45,915 nucleotides of DNA from Bacteroidales bacterium UBA6340 (GCA_002440265.1 DJSG01000051.1:1-45915); one strand, 5' to 3'. Counted from the stretch's first letter, positions 32,999 to 41,772 are shown. Notes: generated from the letters alone by a model not told the origin. Numbers and translations: made by a program.

Positions 32999-33057
32999 AT
33001 TGTTTATACTCAACAAAAACCATGGTATATGATTATTTATTGTCTGTACTGAACAAA
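32999..33057 (-). promoter_or_regulatory. Tandem operator-like repeats upstream of the dehydrogenase
   Basis: Two 19-nt copies at 32999-33017 and 33039-33057 agree at 16 positions and are 40 nt apart. On the minus strand each reads TTTGTT-N7-AACAA or near it, so each is itself an imperfect dyad. They fill the spacer between the RhuM-Fic stop and the dehydrogenase start. Confidence 0.5.
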
Positions 33058-33058
33058 C

Positions 33059-34063
33059 TTATTGGTTATCTTGATTGATAAGGTTTACTACTACCTTGAC
33101 CATAATATCTTTTTCTTCTGTACGGCTTTCAGCAATCATCAGCGTGAGAGCCACAAGGGTGTTATCACCTATTCGCTTATGCCCGTCAGCGGCATACAAC
33201 ACTCCGTTATTGCTTAAGAACCAAAGAAATAGCATAGCGGCTATTCGCTTGTTACCATCACTGAAAGAGTGATTCTTTGTAACCAGATAAAGCAACATGG
33301 CTGCTTTTTCCTCTACAGACGGATAGAGTTCTTCGCCACCAAACGTTTGGTATATCTGCCCGATGCTGGACTTGAATGATTCGTCTTTCTCATTGGCAAA
33401 CAGAGCACTACCTCCGAATTTCTCTTTGAGTGCCGTGATTGCCTCCATCGCATTCTCATACGTGGCGTGGAAAGGTTCTTTCTTGGTTGTCTTATCTATG
33501 GTTAGTAGCTGATAATCATAACTATCCAACGTATCAAGCGCATAGACATAATCGCTAATCACATGGAACAATCCTGCATACTCATCTTGTGTCGGTTTCT
33601 CTTGCAGCGACAATGTACGCGACATTAGTGCCACGACATCTTTGAGTTCTTGATAGTGTTGGAGTTGTATCTGTTGATTGATGGCATAGCCTTTGATTAA
33701 GTAGTCTTTGAGAATTTTATTTGCCCATATACGAAATTGTGTACCTCTAAGAGACTTGACGCGATAGCCTACAGAGATAATAACATCAAGATTGTATGCA
33801 GTAATTTCATAACTACGTTCGCGTGTATCAGGTACAAATGCAAATTTTGCACTTGTACTTTCTGGCATTAGTTCTCCTTCTGCATAGATATTACGAATAT
33901 GTCTCGTTATCACAGACTTATCGCGTTGAAATAGTTGTGCCATTTGCTCTTGCGTCAGCCATACGGTATCATATTCCAACTTAATCTCAAGTTGAATGCC
34001 ATTATCTTCAGTCTTATATAATACGATTGAAGATTTGTCCCATTTATTTTTGTCTTCCATCAT
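33059..34063 (-). CDS. RhuM-Fic/Doc fusion protein
   Basis: This protein of about 334 residues has an N-terminal RhuM (virulence protein) region with a DNA-binding look (TVWLTQEQMAQLFQRDKSVI) and RGTQFRIWANKILKDYLIKG. A C-terminal Fic/Doc domain carries the core motif HSFSDGNKRIAA. Fic enzymes transfer AMP or phosphate to proteins. I start at 34063, just after the upstream stop at 34068; 34060 is equally possible and the longer reading to 34267 overlaps the glycosyltransferase gene. Such genes are usually mobile or defence-linked, so its place in a polysaccharide operon is odd. Confidence 0.82.
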   Translation of the reverse strand: MMEDKNKWDKSSIVLYKTEDNGIQLEIKLEYDTVWLTQEQMAQLFQRDKSVITRHIRNIYAEGELMPESTSAKFAFVPDTRERSYEITAYNLDVIISVGYRVKSLRGTQFRIWANKILKDYLIKGYAINQQIQLQHYQELKDVVALMSRTLSLQEKPTQDEYAGLFHVISDYVYALDTLDSYDYQLLTIDKTTKKEPFHATYENAMEAITALKEKFGGSALFANEKDESFKSSIGQIYQTFGGEELYPSVEEKAAMLLYLVTKNHSFSDGNKRIAAMLFLWFLSNNGVLYAADGHKRIGDNTLVALTLMIAESRTEEKDIMVKVVVNLINQDNQ

Positions 34064-34067
34064 TTCG

Positions 34068-35189
34068 TTACACTGGTTTTCTTCTATTTCTTTCATCCAA
34101 CTTGTGATTTTTTTGCACATATTGAATATGCTGCACTTTTTCCACGAGTTCAAGCATATATCGGTTAATATCAATAAAATCGTTGTCAATGTGGCTACGC
34201 AGTTGTTTCTGGTGCAATTCGGCGGCTTGGGGAGGGAGGGATAACGTATTGCAAAGCCAGTCGGCAATGGGCTGGGTCTTTTGGTTTTGTAGTTGGGCTA
34301 CCTTTGCAGCGGCAGCATTGGCGGGCATATCATAGCGAATACCGAGATAGTAAGCGGGTACGCCCAACAAAGCCGCCTCGCGTGCCATACTATCGCCCGA
34401 AGAAATCAACCCTGCACTATAGTAGATGAGAGAGTGGATGTCCTTGATAGGTTCCTGCAAGAGTATCCAGTCGGCAGGGTATTCCGCTCGGCGGTGCTTC
34501 TCTTCAAGAGAAAGCAACACTTTTAACTCTGGATGTAATGCCTGCATTTTTTGTATCTCAGGTACGATGCCCAAGACGGCACCGCTTGCCTGCCCTGCGT
34601 AATTTACAGTCCCGACGGACACTTCACGCAAAAAAAGGTATTGTTTGGGCTGTACGCCGTATTCCGATAATGCTTCTACGTTGTGCCGGAATACATTGGG
34701 AGCGAGGTATGCCCATTCTTTGAGACAAGGCAACACGTGGACATTTTTTCCCGCCGCTGCAACTTTTGCATCCTCATAGAGACAATAATTTGATTCTAAA
34801 GAACACCATTTCTTAGGCATGAAATCAATTGTATCCGGGTCATCATCAAAACTATACCGCGGTACTCTGAGAATGCGTCCAATAATCATGGCGGCCATAC
34901 AATTGCTAAAGACAATATCAATACTGCGCCATTTAGTCCAGCGGAGCAACTTTAACAGACGCAAGAAATTGGCTTCAAAGATTGCAGACCACTTCTTCAT
35001 TCTGTGTTTGCCTATCACAAATAATTCCACCCCCGCTACATCTCCTATCTCATGACGAATTATCTGAGGTGTTTTGCCCCTGTCCAAGATTGTAACATAT
35101 ATTGTATTGCCTATACTTGCCTGCCGTAATATAAAATTCTTATAAAAATTATATTGCGGTGTATGACATATATCTATCCAGATGTTCAT
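34068..35189 (-). CDS. DUF354 family predicted glycosyltransferase
   Basis: The 373-residue protein opens with MNIWIDICHTPQYNFYKNFI, the DUF354 start. It has the two-Rossmann layout of GT-B glycosyltransferases, with GLISSGDSMAREAALLGVPA in the C-terminal donor-binding half. The start codon overlaps the acetyltransferase stop (TCAT at 35186-35189, ATGA on the coding strand), so translation is probably coupled. Substrate unknown; expected to extend the polysaccharide repeat unit. Confidence 0.8.
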   Translation of the reverse strand: MNIWIDICHTPQYNFYKNFILRQASIGNTIYVTILDRGKTPQIIRHEIGDVAGVELFVIGKHRMKKWSAIFEANFLRLLKLLRWTKWRSIDIVFSNCMAAMIIGRILRVPRYSFDDDPDTIDFMPKKWCSLESNYCLYEDAKVAAAGKNVHVLPCLKEWAYLAPNVFRHNVEALSEYGVQPKQYLFLREVSVGTVNYAGQASGAVLGIVPEIQKMQALHPELKVLLSLEEKHRRAEYPADWILLQEPIKDIHSLIYYSAGLISSGDSMAREAALLGVPAYYLGIRYDMPANAAAAKVAQLQNQKTQPIADWLCNTLSLPPQAAELHQKQLRSHIDNDFIDINRYMLELVEKVQHIQYVQKNHKLDERNRRKPV

Positions 35190-35652
35190 TGTTCCATTTG
35201 TATATCTTTTATCTTATGAGCAGGATTTCCAACTACTATAGTATATGGCTCCACATCTTTTGTGACCACGGCACCTGCACCGACTACATCACCCTCACCA
35301 ATAGTTATACCATTTAGGACAATGGCACCTGCACCTATCCAACAATCATTACATATCTTCACCCCCCCCGTCGAATATAAACATATCTGCGTATATGCGA
35401 CATATTCGCATGTGAAACAAGCGTAATTACTACACGTGGTGCTATCGAAACTCTATCCCCTATTTCCAACGAACCTCGATTATACACAAAGTTCTGCGTT
35501 ATAGTAATATCGCTTGCAATATATACATTATCACCAACCGAATAACCTAATTTACGCATAGACCATCTACGCACAGGATTATATGGGAAATGGACTCCCA
35601 ATTTGTACAATAAGGCGTTTTTTATACGTATCATCCATTCCTTGTATGTCAT
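35186..35652 (-). pseudogene. Hexapeptide acetyltransferase, frameshifted at a G8 tract
   Basis: From 35652 the frame encodes an N-terminal part with left-handed beta-helix hexapeptides (VGDNVYIASDITI, LEIGDRVSIAP) and runs to a premature stop at 35359, right after eight G at 35369-35362. Adding one G restores a frame that continues VKICNDCWIGAGAIVLNG, then VVGAGAVVTKD and VVGNPA, and ends at 35186, where the stop overlaps the DUF354 start. The full product would be about 155 residues, like maltose/galactoside-type O-acetyltransferases. This could be phase variation (off state), a fixed mutation or a sequencing error. Confidence 0.85.
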
Positions 35653-35654
35653 AT

Positions 35655-36656
35655 TTAATTTCTTCTTAGCAGTTTAATGCCTAATTTACCTATTTGATAC
35701 AACAGAGGACGACAGATACATAGAAATCGCCCATGCTCCACTTGCTCCCCACCAAAACGCGCTTTGAAATCACGTACCCCATATGCTTCATCAGGCTTAC
35801 CTGCTCCCATCATATCAAATATAGGGTAGTTGTTCTCTGCTGCATAACGAATACCCAGGTATGTAGCGTATGACGACGGAAATATATGCTCATAGACACC
35901 ATCCTCTCCACATACAAACCATTCATACACAGCCTTGTTCTCAAGACAGACACAGACTGTTCCGCCAATAATGCGCCCCTGATATTCCGTAAGAAAGAAA
36001 TGCCCGTGAGCAGTATGGTACAAATGCTCAAAAAAGTCCAGTGAAAATAATGGTGTTTTGACCTTTATCTTATACAAACGCTGCAAAATGGAATAGTACT
36101 CACCTACTTGCTCTGTAGTAGGTTGCATTATTGGTACAACTCCATCGCGCATCGTTGTTTTGATGTCACGTTTGCGGTTCTTCCCTATATTCCGCTCCAT
36201 TTCTTCCACATTGGCAGTATGAATATGAAAATTCAAATGCGGTTGATAGGCAAAACCTTGCGCGCTGAATATATCTTTCCAACGGGAATAATCGTTGAAA
36301 TTGCGTGTCTCGATATAGATGGCTTGCCTGGACAATTCACTGCGAACCGTATGCAACCAAGCAGACAATGCCTCGTTGCTTATCTCATTATCCAACAACG
36401 GACCACCAATGATAATGGCACGACGGGTGAAAAACTGTTTGAGGCGGCTATTTTCCTGCGTTACATAACCTACCACAACGCCGCATAGTTGCCCGTTCTC
36501 ACTCACACCATACACAAAAGGTTTGAATTCATCAGGCAGAGAAGCAAAAAACGTATATGCCTCCGCTGTCTGAAACCACGTAGCCGTATTTGCCTTTTGC
36601 ACCAATGCGCTCCACTGCGAAGTATCTATTTCTTTATATAAGCGATATAACACCAT
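35655..36656 (-). CDS. FemAB-like GNAT family protein
   Basis: This protein of about 333 residues starts at 36656 (MVLYRLYKEID); an upstream in-frame ATG at 36689 adds 11 polar residues. It has two GNAT-like halves as in FemAB/BacA-type aminoacyl or acyl transferases. Supporting motifs are NIGKNRKRDIKTTMRDG and HFFLTEYQGRIIGGTVC, then FDMMGAGKPDEAYGVRDFKARFG. The FDFMG...FK pattern is typical. It may attach an amino acid or acyl group to a lipid-linked sugar. It is the first gene of the minus-strand polysaccharide operon, 2 nt before the acetyltransferase. Confidence 0.75.
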   Translation of the reverse strand: MVLYRLYKEIDTSQWSALVQKANTATWFQTAEAYTFFASLPDEFKPFVYGVSENGQLCGVVVGYVTQENSRLKQFFTRRAIIIGGPLLDNEISNEALSAWLHTVRSELSRQAIYIETRNFNDYSRWKDIFSAQGFAYQPHLNFHIHTANVEEMERNIGKNRKRDIKTTMRDGVVPIMQPTTEQVGEYYSILQRLYKIKVKTPLFSLDFFEHLYHTAHGHFFLTEYQGRIIGGTVCVCLENKAVYEWFVCGEDGVYEHIFPSSYATYLGIRYAAENNYPIFDMMGAGKPDEAYGVRDFKARFGGEQVEHGRFLCICRPLLYQIGKLGIKLLRRN

Positions 36657-36714
36657 AGTGCGATTGTCCCTTTCTTGAGTATTGTCCAACTATTCTACAT
36701 TCTAATCACCGTAA

Positions 36715-36742
36715 AGATTTTGCAGATGCGTCTGCAAAATCT
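36715..36742. terminator. Perfect 12-bp inverted repeat
   Basis: AGATTTTGCAGA (36715-36726) and TCTGCAAAATCT (36731-36742) flank a 4-nt loop. It lies between the DUF6922-like gene and the polysaccharide operon. It could end transcription from either side, or act as an operator. A 33-codon ORF (36702-36803, minus) spans it and is probably not real. Confidence 0.55.
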
Positions 36743-36852
36743 CTTTCTCGGCACCTTGCTGCTGTGGTGACTGTTGTTTATGTATGGGATTGTTATTTAA
36801 CATCTATTTGATAGAAATTTACACAAAAGCCTGTTGTTCCGATGACAATATC

Positions 36853-37116
36853 TCAATGTGCATACTTGCTAAGCAGTATTGAAAAGAAATTGCATATCTC
36901 GGGGTAGTAGTTCCCTGCTTGACGTTCGGTAGCACCAAAGAACACTTCTGCGACACGCTGCGGGGTAAGGACTTGCAACAATGTATGATAGTCTTCCAAC
37001 GTGCCGTCGTTCAGCACTCTTTCCACCAAGAACGCGTCAGAGATATTCCCCTTTTTGTCTGCAGGAGTGTACCAAAACAAATTGGAGTGCTGTTTGATGA
37101 ATGCCGACCTTGTCAT
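36853..37116 (-). CDS. DUF6922-like small protein, orphan
   Basis: The 87-residue protein contains ISDAFLVERVLNDGTLEDY and a C-terminal NYYPEICNFFSILLSKY. This fits small Bacteroidetes proteins (DUF6922 type) that usually lie next to an AbiEii-like nucleotidyltransferase and may act as its antitoxin partner. No such toxin gene is in view here. It has its own promoter at 37156-37186. Confidence 0.65.
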   Translation of the reverse strand: MTRSAFIKQHSNLFWYTPADKKGNISDAFLVERVLNDGTLEDYHTLLQVLTPQRVAEVFFGATERQAGNYYPEICNFFSILLSKYAH

Positions 37117-37155
37117 AACTACTGTTAATGTTTAATGCCTTAATGTTCAATGCCA

Positions 37156-37186
37156 CAAAAGTACACAAAAAAAACGATATGTGCAA
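37156..37186 (-). promoter_or_regulatory. Promoter of the DUF6922-like gene
   Basis: TACTTTTG (37163-37156, minus strand) fits TAnnTTTG, with TTG at 37186-37184, 20 nt upstream. No other promoter was found before the FemAB operon, so transcription may run on into it. Confidence 0.6.
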
Positions 37187-37327
37187 GCCCCAATAGAGGT
37201 ATGCGTAAAATAAACCGGTGAGTGGTCATCATAAGCACATCGAAACGGGGCAGGCGGCAGAGGAATATGCATATTATACTATGTTAATGATTTTACTCAT
37301 AACATTGTGAAAAACACTTGCAATAGA

Positions 37328-37371
37328 CCCGCGATAGCCCCGCTATCCTCCCACTATACTACTGGCAATAT
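37328..37371. repeat. 11-bp periodic array downstream of the 482-aa gene
   Basis: Units at 37328-37338, 37339-37349 and 37350-37360 follow CCCGCTATMCT; neighbours agree at 7 and 9 of 11. A weaker fourth unit follows. The array ends 9 nt before the stop of the convergently read gene. Confidence 0.55.
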
Positions 37372-37379
37372 CGGGCAAA

Positions 37380-38828
37380 TCATTGCGAGCAATATCTATA
37401 GAAATCTTTATATTTCTCTACCAGAGCGGGTATATCGCCATACGGAATGCGGTGCATATCCGGTCGGATAGGCTGCATTATACGCTCCCGCACCGCTTCA
37501 ATACTGCCTTCTACACTCTCGTTCACCATACCGGTGGCATAGATGTCCTCAATCAAAGGCAGGAAATCCACGGCATTTAATTCTATCGGTACACCTATTG
37601 CGAAAGAAATCACCGTACCATCGCACATTGTGTGACAGGGTAAATCCACTTGGTATTTCGACAACACTTCATACATCATTTCGAGGACAGGTTTACGTAT
37701 TGACGGTTCGTCGCAAGCAATCTCCGAGATATATTCCAATATCTCATTCTTGGCAGATGCACCGAGCCCTCTTTCAAGTAGGTACGATTTGAAGCAAAGC
37801 GGGTCTTCCATCAGGAACTTATAGACCAACGGTTTCACCAATATCTGTCCGCAGTCGCCCTCGTTGAAATAGACGACATCATCGTTCTGGCGCAGATATT
37901 CCAACAGAACGGGGAGTGTGTCGTCCATATTTCCCACCTTGGTAAGGAACATAAAACTATTGCCAATCGTATTCCAGTTGGCATTCGTCTTGTCCTCTCT
38001 CAGTTGTTCGTTATTCTTTCCGTATTGTTTCCCTAACTCGTGCAGTATCAATTGATGCAAGTCTTCTCGGAGAGTGCCTGCGGGCAATGACAGCAGGAGG
38101 TCGATGCCCGCTTGGGTATAGTCTTGCGTCCCTTTGGTTATAACGGCTTCTATTTCAGGGTGATGCAACGGGGCGAGTGTCTTGGGATAGTTGATACCCG
38201 GGTAGGTGTACTCCATATCGGGGAAGTCGCGGTAATATCCCATTCGGCGATACCGTTTTTCTTCCTCATCCAAGATGGGACGAAGGATAACCTTGTAGTT
38301 GCCTACCCCTAACGTTTTGGTGAGTGTCGGGATGTATTTGTCCGCCTCTTTATGGCTCTTTGCCATAAGACAATACTCGCCATTGTAGCCGAAATCATAT
38401 TCCTGCAGTTCCACATTATCATCGTCTTCCTCCAGTATATAGCGTGCCAAGGCAAAGTCTTTGCACGGACTGATACCCGCATTGGTTGCCCAGTCCAATG
38501 CCCCGTATACCCAATTGTGTGCCTCCACATACTCTATTTCCGTCCATTGCTCGATATGGGTCGCAAAATGGTCAACAAAATCCAGCATCTCATCTTCGGG
38601 GATACTGAACTGCCAGATAGCATCTTTTACACCGAGGCACCATCTGTCCAGCATAAATGCCGCCAAAGTGTACGTACCGCCTGCGTGTTTGCGGATGACC
38701 ATGATGGACATCTCGCGGCTGTCACCGATGGTCTCGCCCTTGTAGCACTTGTAAATAGGGAGCAGTCTTGCCCGTTCACGAATATACCGTTCCGGTGTCA
38801 GTGGTTGTTGTTTCTTCTGTTTTGCCAT
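37380..38828 (-). CDS. Uncharacterised 482-residue Bacteroidales protein
   Basis: There is no signal peptide; the protein starts MAKQKKQQPLTPERYIRERA. The N-terminal half has a mixed alpha/beta character (CYKGETIGDSREMSIMVIRK, LAAFMLDRWCLGVKD). The second half, from about residue 280, is helical and repeat-like (SFMFLTKVGNMDDTLPVLLE), somewhat like DUF1186 or HEAT arrays. I cannot assign a function. It begins 5 nt after the BspA-LRR gene, so the two are co-transcribed from the promoter at 40645-40675. Confidence 0.7.
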   Translation of the reverse strand: MAKQKKQQPLTPERYIRERARLLPIYKCYKGETIGDSREMSIMVIRKHAGGTYTLAAFMLDRWCLGVKDAIWQFSIPEDEMLDFVDHFATHIEQWTEIEYVEAHNWVYGALDWATNAGISPCKDFALARYILEEDDDNVELQEYDFGYNGEYCLMAKSHKEADKYIPTLTKTLGVGNYKVILRPILDEEEKRYRRMGYYRDFPDMEYTYPGINYPKTLAPLHHPEIEAVITKGTQDYTQAGIDLLLSLPAGTLREDLHQLILHELGKQYGKNNEQLREDKTNANWNTIGNSFMFLTKVGNMDDTLPVLLEYLRQNDDVVYFNEGDCGQILVKPLVYKFLMEDPLCFKSYLLERGLGASAKNEILEYISEIACDEPSIRKPVLEMMYEVLSKYQVDLPCHTMCDGTVISFAIGVPIELNAVDFLPLIEDIYATGMVNESVEGSIEAVRERIMQPIRPDMHRIPYGDIPALVEKYKDFYRYCSQ

Positions 38829-38832
38829 ATTG

Positions 38833-40614
38833 TTATTTCTGTTCTTTTGTTTTGCAGCCTTTGAAAGCGTCTTTGCCTACCGTTGTGGTCGGTGGTGTTT
38901 GTGGGACAGGCAGGCTCCCGCAGTCGCGGAAAGCGTATGCTCCTATCGTTTTCAAACCCGCAGGAAAAACCACTTTGCGCAGGTTACGACACTCGGCAAA
39001 GGCACTGTTCCCGACACTTTCCAAGGTGTTGGGCAACACGATTTCGCGCAATTGGCGACAACCCAAGAAAGCCTCGTCTTCTATGGTCTGCAAATGCTCG
39101 TTGAAGTGCACATCCATCAGACTTATACACTCGGCAAAGGCACTTTTGCTCAATACTTTAAGAGAGGCAGGGAGTGTGATTTCCCGCAGCAACTTGCAGT
39201 TCCTGAAAGCCCCGTCCTCTATCACGTGAATGTTGTCCACCAAACTGATATTCTGCAATTGTTGGCAGTTCGCAAAGGCAAACTTGCCAATACGGAAAGT
39301 GGTAATCGGGATATTGATGCGCTCCAATGCCACACAGCCCTTAAATGCTTCATCACCAATGGCATACGTGCCTTCGGGCAGTACTGCTTTCTGCAATCGT
39401 GTGCAACCCGTAAAGATGCCTTTGCTGAGGCTTGACACGTGTTCAGGGATAGTGATGACCTCCAACTGCATACACCCCGCAAACGCCTCTTCACCTATCT
39501 CGCGCAACGTCTCGGGCAACTTCACATCCTCCAGCGTAGCGCAGCCTGCAAATGTACCGTCACCAATATGAGTGAGGTGAGAGGGGAGGGTAATCTGCCT
39601 GATTGAGCGACACCGCGTGAAACATCCTTGGGGTATAACTGTCAGATAGTCAGACAATATCTGCGTTTTCAATTGCTCACATCGGTAGAATGCACCCACG
39701 CCCAACAACTCCAACGTCGAGGGTAGGGTGGCTTCTTGCAGCAATGTACAACCGTAGAACGCAAAATTCTCCACACGACAAACGGAAGCGGGGATGACAA
39801 CTCGGGTGAGGTTCTCGCACCCGTAGAATGCTGCTGCGGGAATGGTGGTGATGCCATCGGGCAGCGTGACGGAACGAATGTTTTTGTTCTCGGCAAAAGC
39901 ACGGTTGGCAATCAGGCGTGTAGGCACTTTGGTCTTGAAGACGAAGTCGGCAGGTGCTTGGCTGTTTACGGCTATCAGGCAGTCATTGATAAACAAGGCA
40001 CCGCGACGCCATTTCTTATCATTGTTCCATATCCCCGAATTGGTAAATGCATCTTCGCCTATCTCTTTGACGGTCTGCGGAATAGATACACTGACAAGGT
40101 TCTTGCAGTCGCGGAACGTGTCGTGGTCTATGCGCCAAACGGATGCGGGAAACTCTACTCGCGTGAGGGTCTTGTTGCCACGAAAAGCACCTACGGCAAT
40201 GACGCGTGTTCCATCGGGTATGATATACTTGGGCTTGATGGTCTTGTCGGTGGCAATGAGACAACTATCGATATAGAGTGTTCCGTCTGTCCAGTTCTTT
40301 TTGTCGAGTAGTATTCCCGTTCCTTCAAATGCACTCCTGTAGATACGTTCTATGCTCCGTGGCAGGACGATAGCCGTCAGACTTTTACACCCCCTGAATG
40401 CATTCTCCCCTATACCCGTCACGCGATATGTCTGCTGCCCCACAGGTATCTCTGAGGGAATGTACAACTCCCCGCTCGCTTGGGGGTTGAGTGTGACCTC
40501 GGCGGTCATGTTTTCGGGGTTAATACGATAGTTAATGTCTTGATACACAGCATTCTCTGCACTGACACACAGAGCGGTGCAGATTGCCAATACAAGGCTG
40601 AGGCAACACTTCAT
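38833..40614 (-). CDS. BspA-type leucine-rich repeat surface protein
   Basis: The 593-residue protein has a signal peptide (MKCCLSLVLAICTALCVSA). About twenty BspA (LRR_5) repeats of 22-25 residues follow, on the pattern AFxGCxxLxxIxLPxxLxxIG; several include an inserted strand (TLYIDSCLIA, ALFINDCLIA). Such proteins are secreted or surface-bound and often bind host or bacterial proteins. No sorting tail is visible at the end (KDAFKGCKTKEQK). Confidence 0.88.
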   Translation of the reverse strand: MKCCLSLVLAICTALCVSAENAVYQDINYRINPENMTAEVTLNPQASGELYIPSEIPVGQQTYRVTGIGENAFRGCKSLTAIVLPRSIERIYRSAFEGTGILLDKKNWTDGTLYIDSCLIATDKTIKPKYIIPDGTRVIAVGAFRGNKTLTRVEFPASVWRIDHDTFRDCKNLVSVSIPQTVKEIGEDAFTNSGIWNNDKKWRRGALFINDCLIAVNSQAPADFVFKTKVPTRLIANRAFAENKNIRSVTLPDGITTIPAAAFYGCENLTRVVIPASVCRVENFAFYGCTLLQEATLPSTLELLGVGAFYRCEQLKTQILSDYLTVIPQGCFTRCRSIRQITLPSHLTHIGDGTFAGCATLEDVKLPETLREIGEEAFAGCMQLEVITIPEHVSSLSKGIFTGCTRLQKAVLPEGTYAIGDEAFKGCVALERINIPITTFRIGKFAFANCQQLQNISLVDNIHVIEDGAFRNCKLLREITLPASLKVLSKSAFAECISLMDVHFNEHLQTIEDEAFLGCRQLREIVLPNTLESVGNSAFAECRNLRKVVFPAGLKTIGAYAFRDCGSLPVPQTPPTTTVGKDAFKGCKTKEQK

Positions 40615-40644
40615 AATGCGATAATCTATTTGCTAATCGGTCTG

Positions 40645-40675
40645 CAAAGGTACTGTTTTTTCTTCGTATATGCAA
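40645..40675 (-). promoter_or_regulatory. Promoter of the BspA-LRR operon
   Basis: TACCTTTG (40652-40645, minus strand) has TTG 20 nt upstream at 40675-40673. Confidence 0.65.
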
Positions 40676-40686
40676 TCCGAAACGTA

Positions 40687-40718
40687 TTTGTGTAACTCAC
40701 ATTTTTTCCGTAACTTTG
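40687..40718 (+). promoter_or_regulatory. Promoter of the M23 peptidase gene
   Basis: TTTG at 40687-40690 and TAACTTTG at 40711-40718 are 20 nt apart. It is divergent from, and within 15 nt of, the BspA promoter, so the two may interfere. Confidence 0.7.
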
Positions 40719-40748
40719 CGGACTGAATGGATTTCGACATAACCCAAA

Positions 40749-41729
40749 ATGAAACTAATCAAACGCAAAAAGAAGTTTCGTATCAATCCTGAAACCTTGG
40801 CATTGGAGCAGGTGGAGCACGGTATACGCTACTGGCTGCGTCAGAGCGGCATATATATATTGAGTGGTATCGTACTGGGTATCATCTTTTTATATATATT
40901 TCTTACTTTCTTCCCATCACCCCGCGAGAAACAACTCCAGCGGGAAAAAGAGGCATTGGCATCGCAACTGCAGATGCTAAACAAGCAGGTGGACCAAATG
41001 CAGTTGGTGATGACCGACCTCCAGCAGCGCGACGACAACCTCTATCGCGTCCTCTTTGGCGCAGAACCTATTCCGCTGAGCATCCGGCAGGGGGCGCAAC
41101 GCAAAATTTCATACTATGAGCAGATAGCACAAATGACTGACAATCAGTTATCTGCAGACTTGGCGCTCAAAGTGGATGTACTTGAAAAAGAAATGTATAT
41201 CCAGAGCAAATCCTATGACGACGTGCTGGATATGGCGAAAACGCAAGAGATACGTATGGAGAATATCCCCGCTATTCAACCCGTCCTCAACAAAGACCTC
41301 AAGCGCGTGGCATCGGGCTATGGCGTGCGTATCGACCCCGTGTACCATGTGCGCAAGTTCCATGCCGGTATGGACTTCACTGCCCCTGTCGGCACCGAAG
41401 TCTATGCCACGGGCAACGCCAAAGTCGTCTTTGTGGGGTGGAAACAGGGGTACGGCAACACGGTCATCCTTGACCATGGTTTTGGCTACACCACCCTGTA
41501 CGGACACCTGTTCAAGTCGTTGGTGCGAGTGGGGCAGAGAGTGCACCGTTCCGACATTATCGCACTGGTTGGCAATTCGGGTAAATCCACAGGTCCGCAT
41601 TTGCACTACGAGGTACGCTACAACGACAAACCCGTTGACCCGCGCAACTATTATTTCTACGACCTCTCGCCCGAAGAATACGACCAGATGGTGCAACTTT
41701 CAAACAACTTCGGACAAATGCTCGACTGA
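40749..41729 (+). CDS. M23 family metallopeptidase
   Basis: This 326-residue protein has one membrane span (about residues 33-55), then a coiled coil (residues 58-96) and a LytM domain. The zinc ligands are His205 and Asp209 (HAGMD) with His284 and His286 (HLHYE), so it should be an active peptidoglycan endopeptidase. The anchor and coiled coil resemble MepM- or EnvC-like cell-wall hydrolases. It is a single-gene unit with its own promoter and a terminator after it. Confidence 0.9.
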   Translation: MKLIKRKKKFRINPETLALEQVEHGIRYWLRQSGIYILSGIVLGIIFLYIFLTFFPSPREKQLQREKEALASQLQMLNKQVDQMQLVMTDLQQRDDNLYRVLFGAEPIPLSIRQGAQRKISYYEQIAQMTDNQLSADLALKVDVLEKEMYIQSKSYDDVLDMAKTQEIRMENIPAIQPVLNKDLKRVASGYGVRIDPVYHVRKFHAGMDFTAPVGTEVYATGNAKVVFVGWKQGYGNTVILDHGFGYTTLYGHLFKSLVRVGQRVHRSDIIALVGNSGKSTGPHLHYEVRYNDKPVDPRNYYFYDLSPEEYDQMVQLSNNFGQMLD

Positions 41730-41772
41730 TTAAACGCCCGTTGGGCATTGAAATAGGTAATAGCTAATAAAA

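Noticed and set aside
36702..36803. 33-codon minus-strand ORF before the FemAB-like gene
   Set aside because: It spans a perfect 12-bp hairpin and has a Gln/Asn-rich composition; a structured noncoding spacer is more likely.
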